Below the pieces are notes generated by a model. That model saw only the letters and a list, made by a program, of their open reading frames with translations. It was not told the DNA's origin and did not search any database. From assembly GCF_050947875.1 (NCBI RefSeq), contig NC_134568.1:198872258-198936257 (forward strand): DNA of 64,000 nucleotides. Direction: 5' to 3'. The position numbers and the translations under genes were made by a program. The DNA comes from Dermacentor variabilis. Its lineage: Eukaryota; Arthropoda; Arachnida; Ixodida; Ixodidae. How positions within the stretch are numbered: the first letter of the stretch is position 1; each line of letters opens with the position of its first letter. This document shows positions 23,940-35,972 of this stretch, one piece after another.

Positions 23940-24568
23940 ATGACGCGAGGCGCACCGCCATCCCTCTCGGCGTCGAGCTGCTACCGGTGAAAACGCACCA
24001 CAGTCGGCTAAAATCCACAACCTAGCACCATGTGAGGAGAAGAGAGAAAGAAACACAGGCGCGCACGCCGCACGCGAGGGGTTGGTGGGAGTGGTGGCGG
24101 TGGTGCCGGCGTACGGAGGTCGGGACGTTGCAGCAGGGGGGGTCCGGGGGGGGGGAGGATGTGGAAGGGGGTGGCGAGCCGGCGGATACGTCACACGATC
24201 CTCCCTTCACTGCCGCGACTTTCTCTTTCCCCTCCTGGTGGCATGACTTTCCTTTTTTTTCTTTCTTTCTTTCTTCCAGATCAGTGTGTTACGCGCGCGC
24301 TGCTCTTGTTTTCGTTACGTGATTTCCTCCGGGGTCCTCTCTGTCTCCTCCCCCCACCTCCGGACCCGTGGAAAAGGAGGTGTAGGAGGAGCCTCCTCCC
24401 GGAGGAGCTCTCGGGCATCCCGAAACGTCATTCCGTTGCAGACGACGCCGCGTGCCAGACGAAGCGCCACGGTGCGAGCGAGGCAGCTACCGCTCAAGAC
24501 TACGTCGTGCCTCCAAGACCGTCGCCTCCAAAAAGGGGAGGCCCGGTGCGTGACGCTCAGTGGCCACC
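23940..24568 (+). promoter_or_regulatory. scrt: CpG-rich promoter / 5' UTR region of scrt
   Basis: The 600 bp before the scrt start codon are GC- and CpG-rich, with G-rich (24080-24170) and pyrimidine-rich (24230-24280) blocks. An in-frame TGA at 24551-24553 shows that translation cannot begin further upstream in this frame. No TATA box at a convincing distance is seen. A TTTCTTTCTTTCTTCCAG sequence ending at 24279 could be the acceptor of a 5' UTR intron. The transcription start is not determinable. Confidence 0.4.
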
Positions 24569-24662
24569 ATGCCTCGGGCATTCCTCATCACGAACAAGCG
24601 CTACAATTCGACCATCGACCACGACGACACCGATCAATACCGTCCCGCCGGTGGCGGCAGAG
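24569..24662 (+). CDS. scrt: Scratch/Snail-family repressor, exon 1 (SNAG motif)
   Basis: The ATG at 24569 sits in a strong context (GCCACCATG). It opens a 31-codon exon starting M-P-R-A-F-L-I-T-N-K-R-Y. This fits the SNAG motif (M-P-R-S-F-L-V-K-K type), which stands at the very N-terminus of Snail, Scratch and Gfi proteins and recruits corepressors. The exon ends at GAG|GTGAGC (24662/24663), a consensus donor, leaving one base of a split codon (phase 1). An in-frame stop at 24551 precedes the ATG. The next exon that fits in phase is at 40455, which implies a 15.8-kb intron. The zinc-finger exon downstream on the same strand is of the family that carries SNAG motifs. I infer one gene. The junctions are predicted from splice signals and phase, not from transcript data. 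Confidence 0.75.
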
Positions 24663-25742
24663 GTGAGCATTTACTTCCGTCGCGTTTCCTGCGGCAACTG
24701 TTAAGCACTAGCGCGCACCTCGAACCTGTTTGCCGAACGACAAGTGCAGTTCCGGAGCGACGTTTGTCCAAAGCGCGCAAGGACGCGCTTTCGGCTGCCG
24801 AATTCGCGCTTTGGAAAAATGCCCTCCTGCAGAATGTACAACTTAACGCTTTTTGAACAGGAAACAGCTCCCTTTAGTTCTTTGTCAGTTAAAGCGTCGT
24901 TGGAAAAAATCGGCTCTTAAAATGTCGGTCGAGATCAGGAATGTAATTATTGAGGCTATTTATTTATTGTTGCGAGTACACAACGCTCATATTCATTTGT
25001 TTTACTTCGCTCGAGAAAGTAATCGTTATCACGTGAAGATCCACTTAGAATAGCGTCCGGTCCTCCGGCCTTCTTCGTTCCAAAACGACCATTTTCCCGC
25101 GTAGAACCAATTTATGATTTTGCGGCCCTAACAACGCCTGCACGCCTCGACACGTTCTACGTCCGCCCCTCAGAACTCTTAACCGCCCTGACACATTCGC
25201 TATCACTTTTTTGTTAGAGTACGTTTCATCTCCGGCGGCACAGAGCTATGGAGTGCACGACTCACTGACTCTCGTTGTTCTCTGGATCTCCGCTCGATGT
25301 CCAGTAGGTATTTCTTCCTCCTTTTTTTCCCTCGTCTCTTTAATTTTCGCCGCTCGGCTGAGGAAAAAGAGGCTCTGGCAACGACAATTGCGTCACAGAC
25401 CAAGAGAGCGTTAGCCATACCGGCCTTTTGCAACAACTGCGACTCGAACAAGCCCCGTAGCGCCGTCGTATAGCAAGTATTCGCAAACCGCCGCTTCTGC
25501 CACTCGTCGCGCGAAACGCACTGCTTGGCCATCGACGGCAATGGCACTTTACCACAAAGCATTCGTGCACTACCTGACAGGTGAGCCAGCGGCGGGCAGC
25601 GCACGGCCGAGCCCACGCCGTGCCGCTCGGCGCAAGCATGAGGCACCGCGCGCGCCACTTGGCTTTCGGTTGCTGCAGCCGTTTCTGTGGCTACGCGGGT
25701 CGGCTGATGACGACGCTTGATTTGTCCCTTGCATTTTGTTCC
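24663..25742. other. scrt intron 1, first part; no recognised element
   Basis: Starts with the GTGAGC donor. The following 1 kb has no recognisable repeat or coding motif; 25560-25690 is GC-rich. Confidence 0.45.
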
Positions 25743-26300
25743 TCTTCTGTATGGTATGGTATGAAGAACTTTATTGGGTCCTGAAGGCCAACCCTAGGTT
25801 GAGGCGAGCCGCTCCCACGTTGGGACTGTCAGGCCGAGTCCTTCAGCCACATCGCGGGCCTTCTGGACTGCCCGTAATTGGTCAGAGAGTGATTCACTGT
25901 GTAGCATTTGCCGCCACCATTCTTGTTCGGTGTCACAGTCTGTGAAGACCGCGGGGCACTGCCAAAGCATGTGGTCAAGAGTAATGATGCCATTGCACTT
26001 ATTACAGTTGGTTTGAGTTTTCCTCTCCGGATAGATCCTGTTAATAAAATCTGGACTTGGGTATGTTCTTGTCTGTAGCAAACGTAATGTGACCGCTTGG
26101 GCTCTGCAAAGCTTACCGTGCGGCAATGGGTATTCCCTTCTGCTTAAATAGTGCTTCGTGATTTCGTTATACGTTAATAATCGATCCCTGTGGTCCCCGG
26201 GTGCAGTGTAAGTTGCTCCGTCTTGAAGAGCACGGCTAGAAAGTCCTCGTGCTGCTTCATTTGCCAACTCAATGAGGTTTCTCCTCTTCTGTCGTTCTCA
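25743..26300 (-). mobile_element. I/R1-type LINE 3' fragment
   Basis: The minus-strand frame (about 26290 to a stop at 25794) encodes the end of a LINE polyprotein downstream of RNase H. Parts are L-T-Y-N-E-I, R-L-L-Q-T-R-T-Y-P, a zinc-like C-N-K-C...D-H-M-L-W-Q-C, and the ending L-T-V-P-T-W-E-R. The 3' UTR contains CAATAAAGTTC and ends in repeated ATACC. The frame is open for about 165 codons, then lost upstream, where the fold-back element begins at 26408. Same family as the pieces at 39018 and 58396. Confidence 0.78.
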
Positions 26301-26407
26301 AAATTGATTTCGTGTCCTTGAACAGTCTTGGTCATACGCGGTGCACCTTCTGTCGGTTTGATTTCGTTCGAATGAGCGATTCGAAAACATTTCGTCACCT
26401 CATCATA

Positions 26408-26810
26408 CAGGGTGTAATTTTTTTTTCAGCTGCACCAAATTTGTAAAAATTGCATGTGGCAGATAGCACATTTCTAATCTTTGCTCTAATTTACTACAAC
26501 AGACGGCCATTACTTTTGCGAGAAATCAAAATACTTATTTAAATAACTAACATAATTACGTTAACTAACTTTTCAATTATTAACATTACGGCCACTATTT
26601 CAATCCACGAATTATATCCGGTGAGTTTGCAAGGCGCATTCACTTGGAATGAATTCTCAGGACTGCACCAGTTTCGAGATAATAATTTTCAAAATGTCCC
26701 ACGAAATGCGTTCGCGTTACAGTTACTCTTTTTAACAACAGGCTGCTTTATTCATTGAAGCACAAAATCAACTGGAACACCAATGCATATCGTCTGACAA
26801 TTTAGCGTGT
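26408..26810 (+). mobile_element. CAGGGTG-end MITE, one arm only
   Basis: Begins CAGGGTG after a TA at 26406 and follows the left arm of the 12750 element closely, for example GCACCAAATTT, GGCCATTACTTTTGCGAG, TATATCCGGTGAGTTTGC and GAATTCTCAGGACTGCACC. It extends past the middle (CACCAATGCATATCGTCTG) and then stops matching, so the second terminus is deleted. Confidence 0.8.
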
Positions 26811-28291
26811 AGTTTACAAAAAGATGAGTTCCCACGCATGCACGTAGCACGCAATGCTGTCATTGCGATGTCTGTAGAAGGCTACTGTTAGAGACAAATG
26901 CCCTAGGGAGAGCGTATGATTCCATCGCGTGTGCTAAGCTTGACACACAGTTCCCTGCTGCTGATCATAGGGCTGACAACTCAATAGCACATCTAAGCTG
27001 TTATCTGATCCACTGCGTGTGCACTGAGAATTCACCGACCTCAATCTTACATAGGGAGTGTTTCGGGAAGGAAAGACTTTGCCGGAGTCGATGATACAGC
27101 GTGAAAACTATAGATGAGTGAGGGGTCGCCTCATTCATGCATTTACAGGGGTCCATGACCAAATAATTGGAAGAACGCGCAGCTATAGGCAGTAGTCTTA
27201 GAGAAAACTTGTAATATTTTCCAAAGCTCAGATAGAGGAGACGCTGCAAGGTGATAAAGATAGGAAAATTACTGCACCCCGAGAAAGGTTTTCAAGCAAA
27301 ATGAATAAAAAAAGGTTCTGGCAATGTGTATAGTTATTTTTATGGCCAGCGAGGTTTAAGTCACAGTTTAAAGTATGATTATACTAGGCTACTGGCTGGT
27401 AGCTATCAATGTCATTTGTTTACAGCACAGGGCCGATCCTTTATAAAACAAAAACAAGTTAGACTAAGCCTGACGGAGACAAAGGAAAACAGGGATATGA
27501 GGCAGAAGATCACACCTCTAACGTTAATATTTGGGAGTGAAGAATAACGTTAAAAGAAGTCAAAATGTGGCCGGAAGGACTGCAAGAAAGCACTGCACAG
27601 AAAACTTCAGCGCAGAGCTATACTAATCGTGCACCGTATAGTAGGTGAAGGAGGATAGAAAGCGTACAGTTCCAGGCAGTGCAAAGACACTTAATACGGC
27701 ATCATTCATATGCTACCTCCTACTTTTCCTGAGGCATGTTTTCCAATGATCGCGTAATTTTTTTCCCACAACGAGTGAATCGGAAGCAACATGAAGCGCA
27801 TAAATAACATGTATTTGTAATCAAATGTTTGCCTACTCAGTGGATGTGCAGTCGAGGGGAGTACATGATGGCCTTGTTTTCTCCTTGCGGTTGTGAAGCA
27901 CTGAATCAGCCATTATAAGAGAGGGAGAGAGATGGCTTATATTTGATGTATCTTTTTTTCTTCATTTAACACGCACTTTGGCTTCTCCTGTCTAGCACAG
28001 AGAAAAAAATTCTAGATAGAGAAAGATAAATGGTCTTCTGGACACGAGGAAAAGCTTCATTAAGCAGTCGTCATTGTATACCATAGATTTAACATAACGA
28101 GCAAAGTTTCAACAAAATTCCTCGTAGGCTAGAGAGTAAACTACATTTCTTTCGAACTACTAGGGTTCTCGTCTGCATTTCGGAGGTTATACCACCGGGC
28201 CACTAGGGGCGTATTAACAGATAGATCAGGGGTAATTATTGAACGTCTGGGTTTCTTGAACGCCTCTCTTAAATCTGTAAATACTAAGTGT
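26811..28291. other. scrt intron 1; no recognised feature
   Basis: AT-rich, nothing supported. Confidence 0.4.
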
Positions 28292-28448
28292 GGATTAGAT
28301 TCCCGGTAGAAGCGGCTGTGGAATGCAACATGGTGTGCTCAGATTTTGCCCATTGAAGAAGTAACCTCCGCCGGTCAAAATGAACCCGGAGCCTTCCTCC
28401 ATAGCGCCCATCATAAGCACCCCCACTCTGTGGTTGTGATGGCTTAAA
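28292..28448 (+). repeat. decayed Ruka-type SINE body
   Basis: ATTCCCGGTAGAAGCGGCTG, GGTCAAAATGAACCCGGAGCC and GTGGTTGTGATGG are in the order of the SINE body. The head is not recognisable. Confidence 0.5.
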
Positions 28449-30443
28449 ATCGTCAGTTATTATTTCTTCATTAAATATAAGTACACAGGCGTCTTCGCAC
28501 TTAGCCTCTATCGGAATACGGACTATCCAGCCTGCGCAGAAGTATTGTTATAAACCTTGTGCGGCGGCAACAAAACGGCAGAATTTCCAGCCCGCTGAGG
28601 TGGGTCATCGGGAGAAAAACTCAGATCTAAATATTGTAGACATGGCGTTACGAATCTGTAATTAATAAAAACTACGACCGTAGCCTGCGTAACAGTGTGC
28701 CTGCTAGATTTGCTGTTTACACTTACATTTTCCACGCGCAGTAGAAATCAGTCTACTGGTGCCTTCGCATTATGACGCAGGAGCCGCGACGGGTGCTTTT
28801 AAGCTGAAAAGCACAGAAGCCTAGGCCACCGCCTCCAGCACGTCACAGTGGGTCAGACAGGAAGCAAGGGAAGAACCCAAAGCGAGGACGAGAAAAAAAG
28901 AATAAATTGAAAGAGTAAAAATAAGAAGAAATGAGTGTTTGCGCGTCCAGGCAGCGTAAGAAACGTGTGGATAACGACGGGGACGACAGGTGGCGTCTGC
29001 GCGCAGAGGCGACCAGCTCGACACGCGCCTAGCATGCGGCTGGCAACCATTCGTTGACACCCAGGAGGTACCGAACGCGACCACCTTGGTGCACATAAAC
29101 AGGCGCGCTGCTTCTGTGAGCTAAACTGCACCGACAGCCGTGTGTCTCATCGTTGTTGTATCGGCTGCGTTCTTTTTTTTTTTTTTTTTTTTGTCTTCTT
29201 TTTCATGTCTAGCTTCACGGTGGCCCATGCGTACGGACCACGACCATACGGGCAGATGGCGTCCACTCTGCCCTTGCAAAGGCCGCTCGTGGGGTGCGGG
29301 CAAGTCCGGTTTTAGAACAGCTCGAACCTCGAGAAGCGATGTGCTAGTGAAAGTTTACTCGTGCTTTTGTGCGCGAGCGGCCATAGTTCGTGGTGTTTAT
29401 GCAGTAAATGACCTATAGCTCATACCGGTGGACGTTAAGGAGCACTTTTCAGTGCTTTGCAATGCCTCACAAGGTGATCTCGCGAGAGCACTATAATAGC
29501 GCTTAAAGGTGCGAGATTACCAGTAGTATACGCAGCAGAAAGTGCATGGTGACCGCTTTCCTGTCCTCGCTATTGTCAAATCGGAAGACACTCGTCTGAG
29601 ACTCAGCGCAGTGGCGAGAATTATGCAGTGGGGTTCTGCCCCTAAACGTATAGAACTATAACCTTGGAGATTGGTCGGTTTAATTCTCACGTGTACAAAA
29701 CGTGCATGCCCTTTAAGTTTTGCCAGTTAACGAAGATGGCAGATGGCTTTTGACAGAATAGGCACTTTGACAATGTCATTAGCCCAAATTCCAATGCTTC
29801 AGAGTGGTGTTACACGGTTCAAGTACTTCGGATGACACAATGTCGCCCGTCACATTGCAATGACGTAGAAATGGAATGGTAAAGTGAAAAGTCTCGCAGA
29901 AATATAGAAAGCCGAGGAAAAAATACAAGGTAGTGAAGCTTAACTTACAGGAATCTACGCCTCTGGAGGCAACTTTTTTCGTTATAATCTTAAACGCTGA
30001 AAGATCCTGCAATGCTCCTCTTTGCAGATTACACAGTGCACTGCTCATACATAAACCGGATGGTTTACACAGCTTGCTGGCCTCGGATGGACCATAAAAT
30101 CGGGCGCCCCTTCCATATAACTTGCTTAGCGCGAATATTAGGTTACAGGCAAAAATGATTGGCCGGCAAGCACGCGGCAGCGCCACACAAGCTCGGAGCA
30201 AGACTTCTTTTACGACCCAGTAATCACAGCGGCTCGTCGTCCGGGCTCCACTGACAGGTTCCAGAAGTCATCGTGCCTCTGTAGGTATCGAATGACCGCG
30301 CATCGTCAAAAATCGTAAAAACATGTCATGTCTGCAGCGCGAAAAAATTCCACATCAATTTTCTGTGCACCTGCGTATGCGTGGGAGAGAGAGAAGTGAG
30401 AAATGAGACTTCTTGTTATCCTTGTAGAGTCCTCCTCCTCCGC

Positions 30444-30479
<36 letters not shown>

Positions 30480-30732
30480 CTCCCTGCCTATCTCTGACGG
30501 TTGGCAGCGTTTTTTGGCTGTAATAGTGCAGTCTTCCAAACGCTCCCCGCCCATCTTTCCATCCCACCTAAAAGTAAAGAAAAAAGAACATAGTTGAAGA
30601 CAGAAAGACATAAAAAAGTAAGAAGAAAACTATACTGTCACTTTTTTCACTTCGCGCCAAAAAGATTGATAGTAGCTGCAGAGTGCTGTCTAGCTCGGTA
30701 ACGTTAGATATCAAGAGAGAGAGAGAGAGAGA
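28449..30732. other. scrt intron 1; mixed DNA with simple repeats
   Basis: 28780-29330 is GC-rich with no domain in its frames. A T run lies at 29174-29192, a (CT)n array at 30447-30477 and a (GA)n array at 30714-30731; the last abuts the 3' end of the next LINE. Nothing else is supported. Confidence 0.5.
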
Positions 30733-31480
30733 AATAATGTTTATTTGCACCCGAAAAAAGAGTCCCGAGGAGTCAAGAGTCTTTCTGTCTCTTCGGCTTG
30801 CTCCTCACTTTTCAGCTGGTTGTTGCTCCTTTGAGCTGAGCTATGTCCAGGGCCATGCGGATTACTTCTCTTTGATCCTCTTCCTTCGAGCTGGTCATTA
30901 AAGTCTCCCAGGATTGTCTATCCCTATCTGGTTTGTTGTACCTAGGACATGTCCATATTATGTGTACCATGCATCATGTCCCGCGCTGTTTGCAATTCAT
31001 GTTCTCAGTGTTACCGTGCCATCTCTTCATAATGTAGGGGTTGCAGATCACCCTCGCTTGGAGTTGCCTCCATGTTATCTTTTCTTGCTAGCTTAGTTTC
31101 TTATGCGCCTCTGCAGTGTTTTCCTTCCCATTCTATAAGAAGTGAGAATTTCGCTGTAAGCGTTTATGCCTTCTTCTTTTTGTTGGGGCTCCCTGCATGG
31201 CTGGAGAGGTTGCATTGGTGTACCGGTGAATAGTTCTCGGGCCAATGCGTGCGCTTTCTCGTTGCCGGGCAAGCCTTCGCGTGCAGGAGTCCATATTAGG
31301 TTTGCCAATTCTTCTGGAATTGGTCCTTTCTCCAATATGTTGAGGGCCTCTTTGGAAATTCTCCCTGCGGTATAATTCCTGATGGCTGTTTTGGAATCTG
31401 ACACTATGTTTTTGACCCCTTTTTTGAGTCAAAGCTAGTGCTCTGCAACCTCCAGTCTGTTTTGGGTGGTACTGCAGCTC
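30733..31480 (-). mobile_element. I/R1-type LINE with RNase H, 3' part
   Basis: Minus-strand fragments show an RNase H domain. S-D-S-K-T-A-I-R-N-Y carries a catalytic aspartate, and I-W-T-P-A-R-E-G-L-P-G-N-E is the usual W-x-P-x-H-x-G-x-x-G-N-E region with the histidine replaced. Downstream, in other frames, come W-R-Q-L-Q and H-I-I-W-T-C-P, the C-terminal zinc-like region. The 3' end is AATAAACATTATTTC and then (CT)n. At least two frameshifts and stops disable it. Confidence 0.78.
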
Positions 31481-33151
31481 TTTGAGTTCTCACCTTTAGC
31501 CTGTGTCCTCACTGAGACGAAACCTGGTCTGCTTATCAAGAATTACCGCGCACTATCTGGCTTGCGTCTGGCTCCGCAATGACAAAAAGGGCATACGTGC
31601 TGGTATCTCGATAACCACCTTGCTCCGCGTTCACTGTACTGAATTATAGTATATAACTGCAGCATTTCACGTACGTTTCTGAGTCTTCAGGTCTATTCGC
31701 ATGCGTGGCGCGCAGACCAAAGCTCCATTTTGGCTGTTATGGTCTCTTTTTCGCTACTATAGGCCGAGACACTGCAACACGACGCACGCTCCTAACAGGC
31801 TGTCCGGCTGGAAACAAATTTACCGCAAAGTTTGGTCACCTTGCTGCGCTAAAACGTCTTAGAAGAGCCAAACCTTCTTTCTCTAGCGATGTTGCTGATA
31901 TCGAAGAAAAAGCCGAGCGCTCTCTTAGCATGATTGTCACTGAATGTTGAGCAGTTGAATTCGTCTATTAAGTGAGGCGACTTCGATTTTATTTTCTTTT
32001 TGCTCAATATTCTGCGGCGTACGCATTTTCGACTACTGATATGTGAAAAATCGCAACGTTGCTGCCGAACAAATTTATATCGTATAAATGGGCCTATGCA
32101 TGCATTTGTCATAGCTATCGTGCCATATGTTGCGCTGAGCATCGTGCACACGTGATAGTGGAGTACCGGATAGCGTTCTTTTTTAATTAAGATTTCCTGC
32201 TTTGGTTTCCTCTGGCGGAGCAGAAAAAGACAGAAAGGGACTCGTAGATGGCCTTAAAGTCCCTAAGTGCCTCGAGCTTAGAGCGATTACATTGAACGTT
32301 AAAAAAAATATGCGAAAAAAAAATCTCTAGGTGGGCAACACGGGAATGCATAAAAAACAAACGACCCCACAGCCTCCTTGCACGCTCATCGCGCTTATAT
32401 CGAGCTTGCAGGAAAAAGACCCCCATCTGAACTGAGGACCACCACTTCCGTCTCCCCATGTCGGTTTATTTTGCGTTTGGATTTGCGTCGGCGGTGTCAC
32501 GCTTCCATGACGTCACATCCTGTGTCAGTGCACCTCGCAGCGGAGCATCCAGACGAGGTGAAGATGCTGCGCAAGAAGCAAAGAAAGAAAGTTGACACCC
32601 GGCCCACCTTCTGCAGGCACGACGCACACTTGCGCGCAAGATGCAACCGACGGGAAATCCGCGTGCCAGGACCTGCGGTTGCGCGCGCCCGTGGGCCCGA
32701 GATCGCGGCTCTCAAACACCGAGTCAAAATTAACTTTGCGCGGGAGGGGTGCTCCGCAGCAGCGGCTAACGTGCGGGGAGAGCTGCGGCGGCCGCGGTGG
32801 GAGAGGGCGCTTTCGCTCGGGAGCACGGCTCTGCCAGGTTGCGACGCGAGCGAACAGCAAAAAAATTGTCGCCGTCGGAAAGGCCGGAAGTGGCCACATG
32901 TTGAATGCCCCGCTACCGGAAGTTCTTCCGAAAGAAGAGACCACGAGTAGGATACGAGGGCCCCCTTAGGGACGGAGGCTGTTACGGGAAGGAAGTGCTT
33001 GAATTACAGCACTGTTTAACAGATTGCACACTGATGCTAAGAGGCTGGAAAACTTCAGCTCAACCAAAGACAGGCCCAGGGAGAGTGACCGCTTCTTGCT
33101 CCCGTCGAATTTCCTATCTGGTATGGTGCCGCGTCCTTGTGGGCTTTCCCC
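31481..33151. other. scrt intron 1; GC-rich patch, no recognised gene
   Basis: 32480-32960 is GC-rich with overlapping frames and no domain. 32281-32343 matches a short repeat at 35343-35408 (see findings). Confidence 0.4.
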
Positions 33152-33268
33152 CTATAACTCCTGTGTATCTCAAAGCGATGGAGCGGTGGTCCAATTACAT
33201 AGCGCCATTGACCTTCGGTTAGGCGATGGGAGTCCCCGACATCGCTTTGAGATGCGCAGAAGTTATAG
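33152..33268. repeat. 29-bp inverted repeat with 59-bp spacer
   Basis: Arms 33152-33180 and 33240-33268 are complementary at 26 of 29 positions and include ATCTCAAAGCGATG and its complement. Confidence 0.8.
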
Positions 33269-33669
33269 TAGCGTCAGAACAGACCTGTGGAGTTCGCCTA
33301 CTTCTGTTCACGCCGAGCATTTCTTTGGTCTGCTGGTCACACCGAGTTGCTCGTTTTCACATTGTACAGCATAAGGAGCGCTCCATGAGCGTGGCATACT
33401 AATATGCTCAATCGTGACTATCAAGCAGCACGTTTTATAGCTGCGTACGCCGCTGTCATTGATGACCGTTTCTTCTTTTTCCTCACGACCTTGAGAGAAA
33501 GATGAAGCAAAGAGAGAAAAAGAAGGGATGCCTCTTTATATACGCGGCTGGAAAAAAAAGCGATATAAAGAGGAAAAGGAGAATGAACGTGTGGTATGAT
33601 CCGATGCATTAGACTGTTCCCAGGCCCGTAGATGTCCCCAGTAGGTAGATGTACGTAAGTGTCTTCAAC

Positions 33670-34622
33670 TTAAAGGGCCCCTCACCAGGTCTAGCCATAT
33701 TGAGCTGACAAGAGCAGAGCATACATTGCGCGATAAGGATCGTGTCTGCAAAGTATTACATCGCTACGCGCCGCGGAAAGATTTGAAATTTCAAACCGAA
33801 CGCCGTTTTTCCTTCTCCTTGCGGCCGCCGCGCTCCAAGCCGGAGGATGACGTACTCGTGTGCCTGCGCCTGCGTGCTGGTGTCCGCAGTGTGACGTCGC
33901 TCGTGGTGACACGTGACTTCGAGAATTATTCAAGACAACATCTGTTATCTGTGCGATCTGTTGCTTGAATTGACTAATTGAAGTTTAGAGAAATAATAAA
34001 ACACACAAACGGAATGTCTGCGTGTTTTTTGTTTTACTTCGCACCGAAGCAAGAGAGATGTACTTCAGCTTCGTCTGCTTGTTCTCACGGTCGTGCGGTC
34101 AAGTGCGCAGGTGCCGAAACTATGCCATTTTCTTCCGTGCTCCAGCGCGTGATCATGCTCTGCGATCCGCTTGTTCTGCCTCAGTATTCGTGTAGCACTG
34201 AATTATACCACCAGTCATGTTTCCTTGTGCACAGCGCGCAAAATCTTGCGCTGCGCGAACGAGACAACAGCTCGTGCGCGACGCCGTCAGCAGAAGTGCG
34301 TAGCGCCGAAAAAAAGAAAAGCGAGGAGAAAAAAAATGAAGGCGGATCCTGTGACGTATGCGTCACGCGATCCTCGAGGTCCGGTATGGGAGAACGCAAG
34401 GAAGGAATTTCGCTTGCGGAGGCTAGACGGGTGAGTGGAGAGAGCGTCTTGCTTGGCAGTGGAGCCCGCCTGCTGAAATCATGGGTTCGCGGCACTGAAA
34501 TATTTCTATCGGCTATTAATGATCCTATTTGAAAATGTTTTGCGGCAGAACGCTTCCTGGAGGACACGTAACAACTTCCAGCGTAAAACAAATATGTGCT
34601 TTGGTGGTGAAGGGCCCTTTAA
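33670..34622. mobile_element. TTAA-flanked MITE A
   Basis: TTAA at 33670-33673 and 34619-34622 bracket 945 bp. The inner ends are AGGGCCCCTCACCA on the left and TGGTGAAGGGCCCT on the right, an imperfect 14-bp terminal inverted repeat. TTAA target duplication is typical of piggyBac-type elements. It has no transposase frame, so it is non-autonomous. The 184-codon frame inside lacks a domain. Confidence 0.8.
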
Positions 34623-35342
34623 GAGGAAGCTTTAGCTCGGGTGTTCCTATCTAAATACAGGAGAATCGTTTTTTTTTCTCGGCAACCACCGCATCAAATT
34701 TGACGAGGTTTGTTGCATTTAAAAGAAAACTTAAAATCTAGTGACTGCTTGTTTCGAATTTTTTATGTAAATTGTCAATTTTTTATTAAAACTTGCAAGA
34801 AGAAATTTTTTTAAGAAATGGAAACTATCAAGTTTACAACTCTGTAACTCAGCAATGAAAAACCAAATCACCATTCTGTGAATTAAATCTAATAGTACAT
34901 CTAAAGCGGACAAATTTGATATGTTACATATTAATATTAAAAAAGTTGGTAATGTGAAAATACAGCTTTTGCAGAACCCTTGTACACAACGTAATACATT
35001 TACGTAAGATACAAATTGACATATCATATTTGTCGCTTTTAATGATCTGATGGATGACGTTTACAGAACCGCGATATCTGTTCTTGATGCAGAGCTATTA
35101 ATTTTAAACTTTGCGCTTCTATATTTTTCGAACTTTCGAATTTTTGAAAATTATTCTTACAAAATTCAAGCCCTAAATCGAAATTCTGCTTCCAGCAGTC
35201 GCTATAAGTTACCGTTATCTCTCAAATGCAACAACTTTCATTAAAATCGGTCCAGGGATTATCTCAGAAAAGCGTTTTTGCGTTTTACATGTATTTGAAT
35301 AGGCCGTGCCGGAGTTGGGCCCGAGCTAAAGCTTCCTCTTAA
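34619..35342. mobile_element. TTAA-flanked MITE B
   Basis: TTAA at 34619-34622 (shared with MITE A) and 35339-35342 bracket 716 bp. The terminal inverted repeats GAGGAAGCTTTAGCTCGGG (34623-34641) and its exact complement (35320-35338) are perfect over 19 bp. It is AT-rich and non-coding. A second copy with intact left end is at 54791. Confidence 0.9.
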
Positions 35343-35750
35343 AGCGATTACATTGAAACTTATAAAAAAAATGTACAGAAAAAGATGGAAACCCAAGCTG
35401 TGCAACAGGATAATCGAAACAAATGTGTAGCAGCGTTCGATCTGCTTTTGGCGTCGTCGACGGCTATGGTCATAGTATTGGACTCTGAAAATATTTAAGA
35501 GAGCTGTCGGTCTAACGCCGTCCCAAACCGCACTTGCGTCGCCCGCATGAAACCTTACTTGAAAGTCTATAGACGCCGTCGTTTGACATTACTTTCGTCA
35601 GAAGATTTACGTAAAAAAAATCTGGACATGGTCAAACCGTTCGTGCTTGCAGTTCAACATGATCCGAAGCGAAGGAATGAGCGTTCAATAACTGCAGTAT
35701 AGGAACAGGATAATCTATCGTTTTGTTTTATGCCTACCACTTACAAAAAA
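35343..35750. other. scrt intron 1; no recognised gene
   Basis: Only the short repeat at 35343-35408 noted in the findings. Confidence 0.4.
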
Positions 35751-35972
35751 TTTAATTATGGGGTTTTACGTGCCAAAACCACTTTCTGATTATGAGGCAC
35801 GCCGTAGTGGAGGACTCCGGAAATTTCGACCACCTGGGGTTCTTTAACGTGCACCTAAATCTAAGTACACGGGTGTTTTCGCATTTCGCCCCCATCGAAA
35901 TGCGGCCGCCGTGGCCGGGATTCGATCCCGCGACCTCGTGCTCAGCAGCCCAACACCAGCCTACCACTTGTT
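35751..35972 (-). repeat. Ruka-type SINE, well preserved body
   Basis: On the minus strand: B box GGGATCGAATCCC, GCGGCCGCATTTCGATGG, CGTGTACTTAGATTTAGG, CCGGAGTCCTCCACTACGG, and an end reading TTTTGGCACGTAAAACCCC. The 5' head beyond the B box is eroded. Confidence 0.9.

Noticed and set aside
32378..32969. 190- and 125-codon plus-strand frames
   Set aside because: GC-rich block with frames open on both strands; no recognisable domain.
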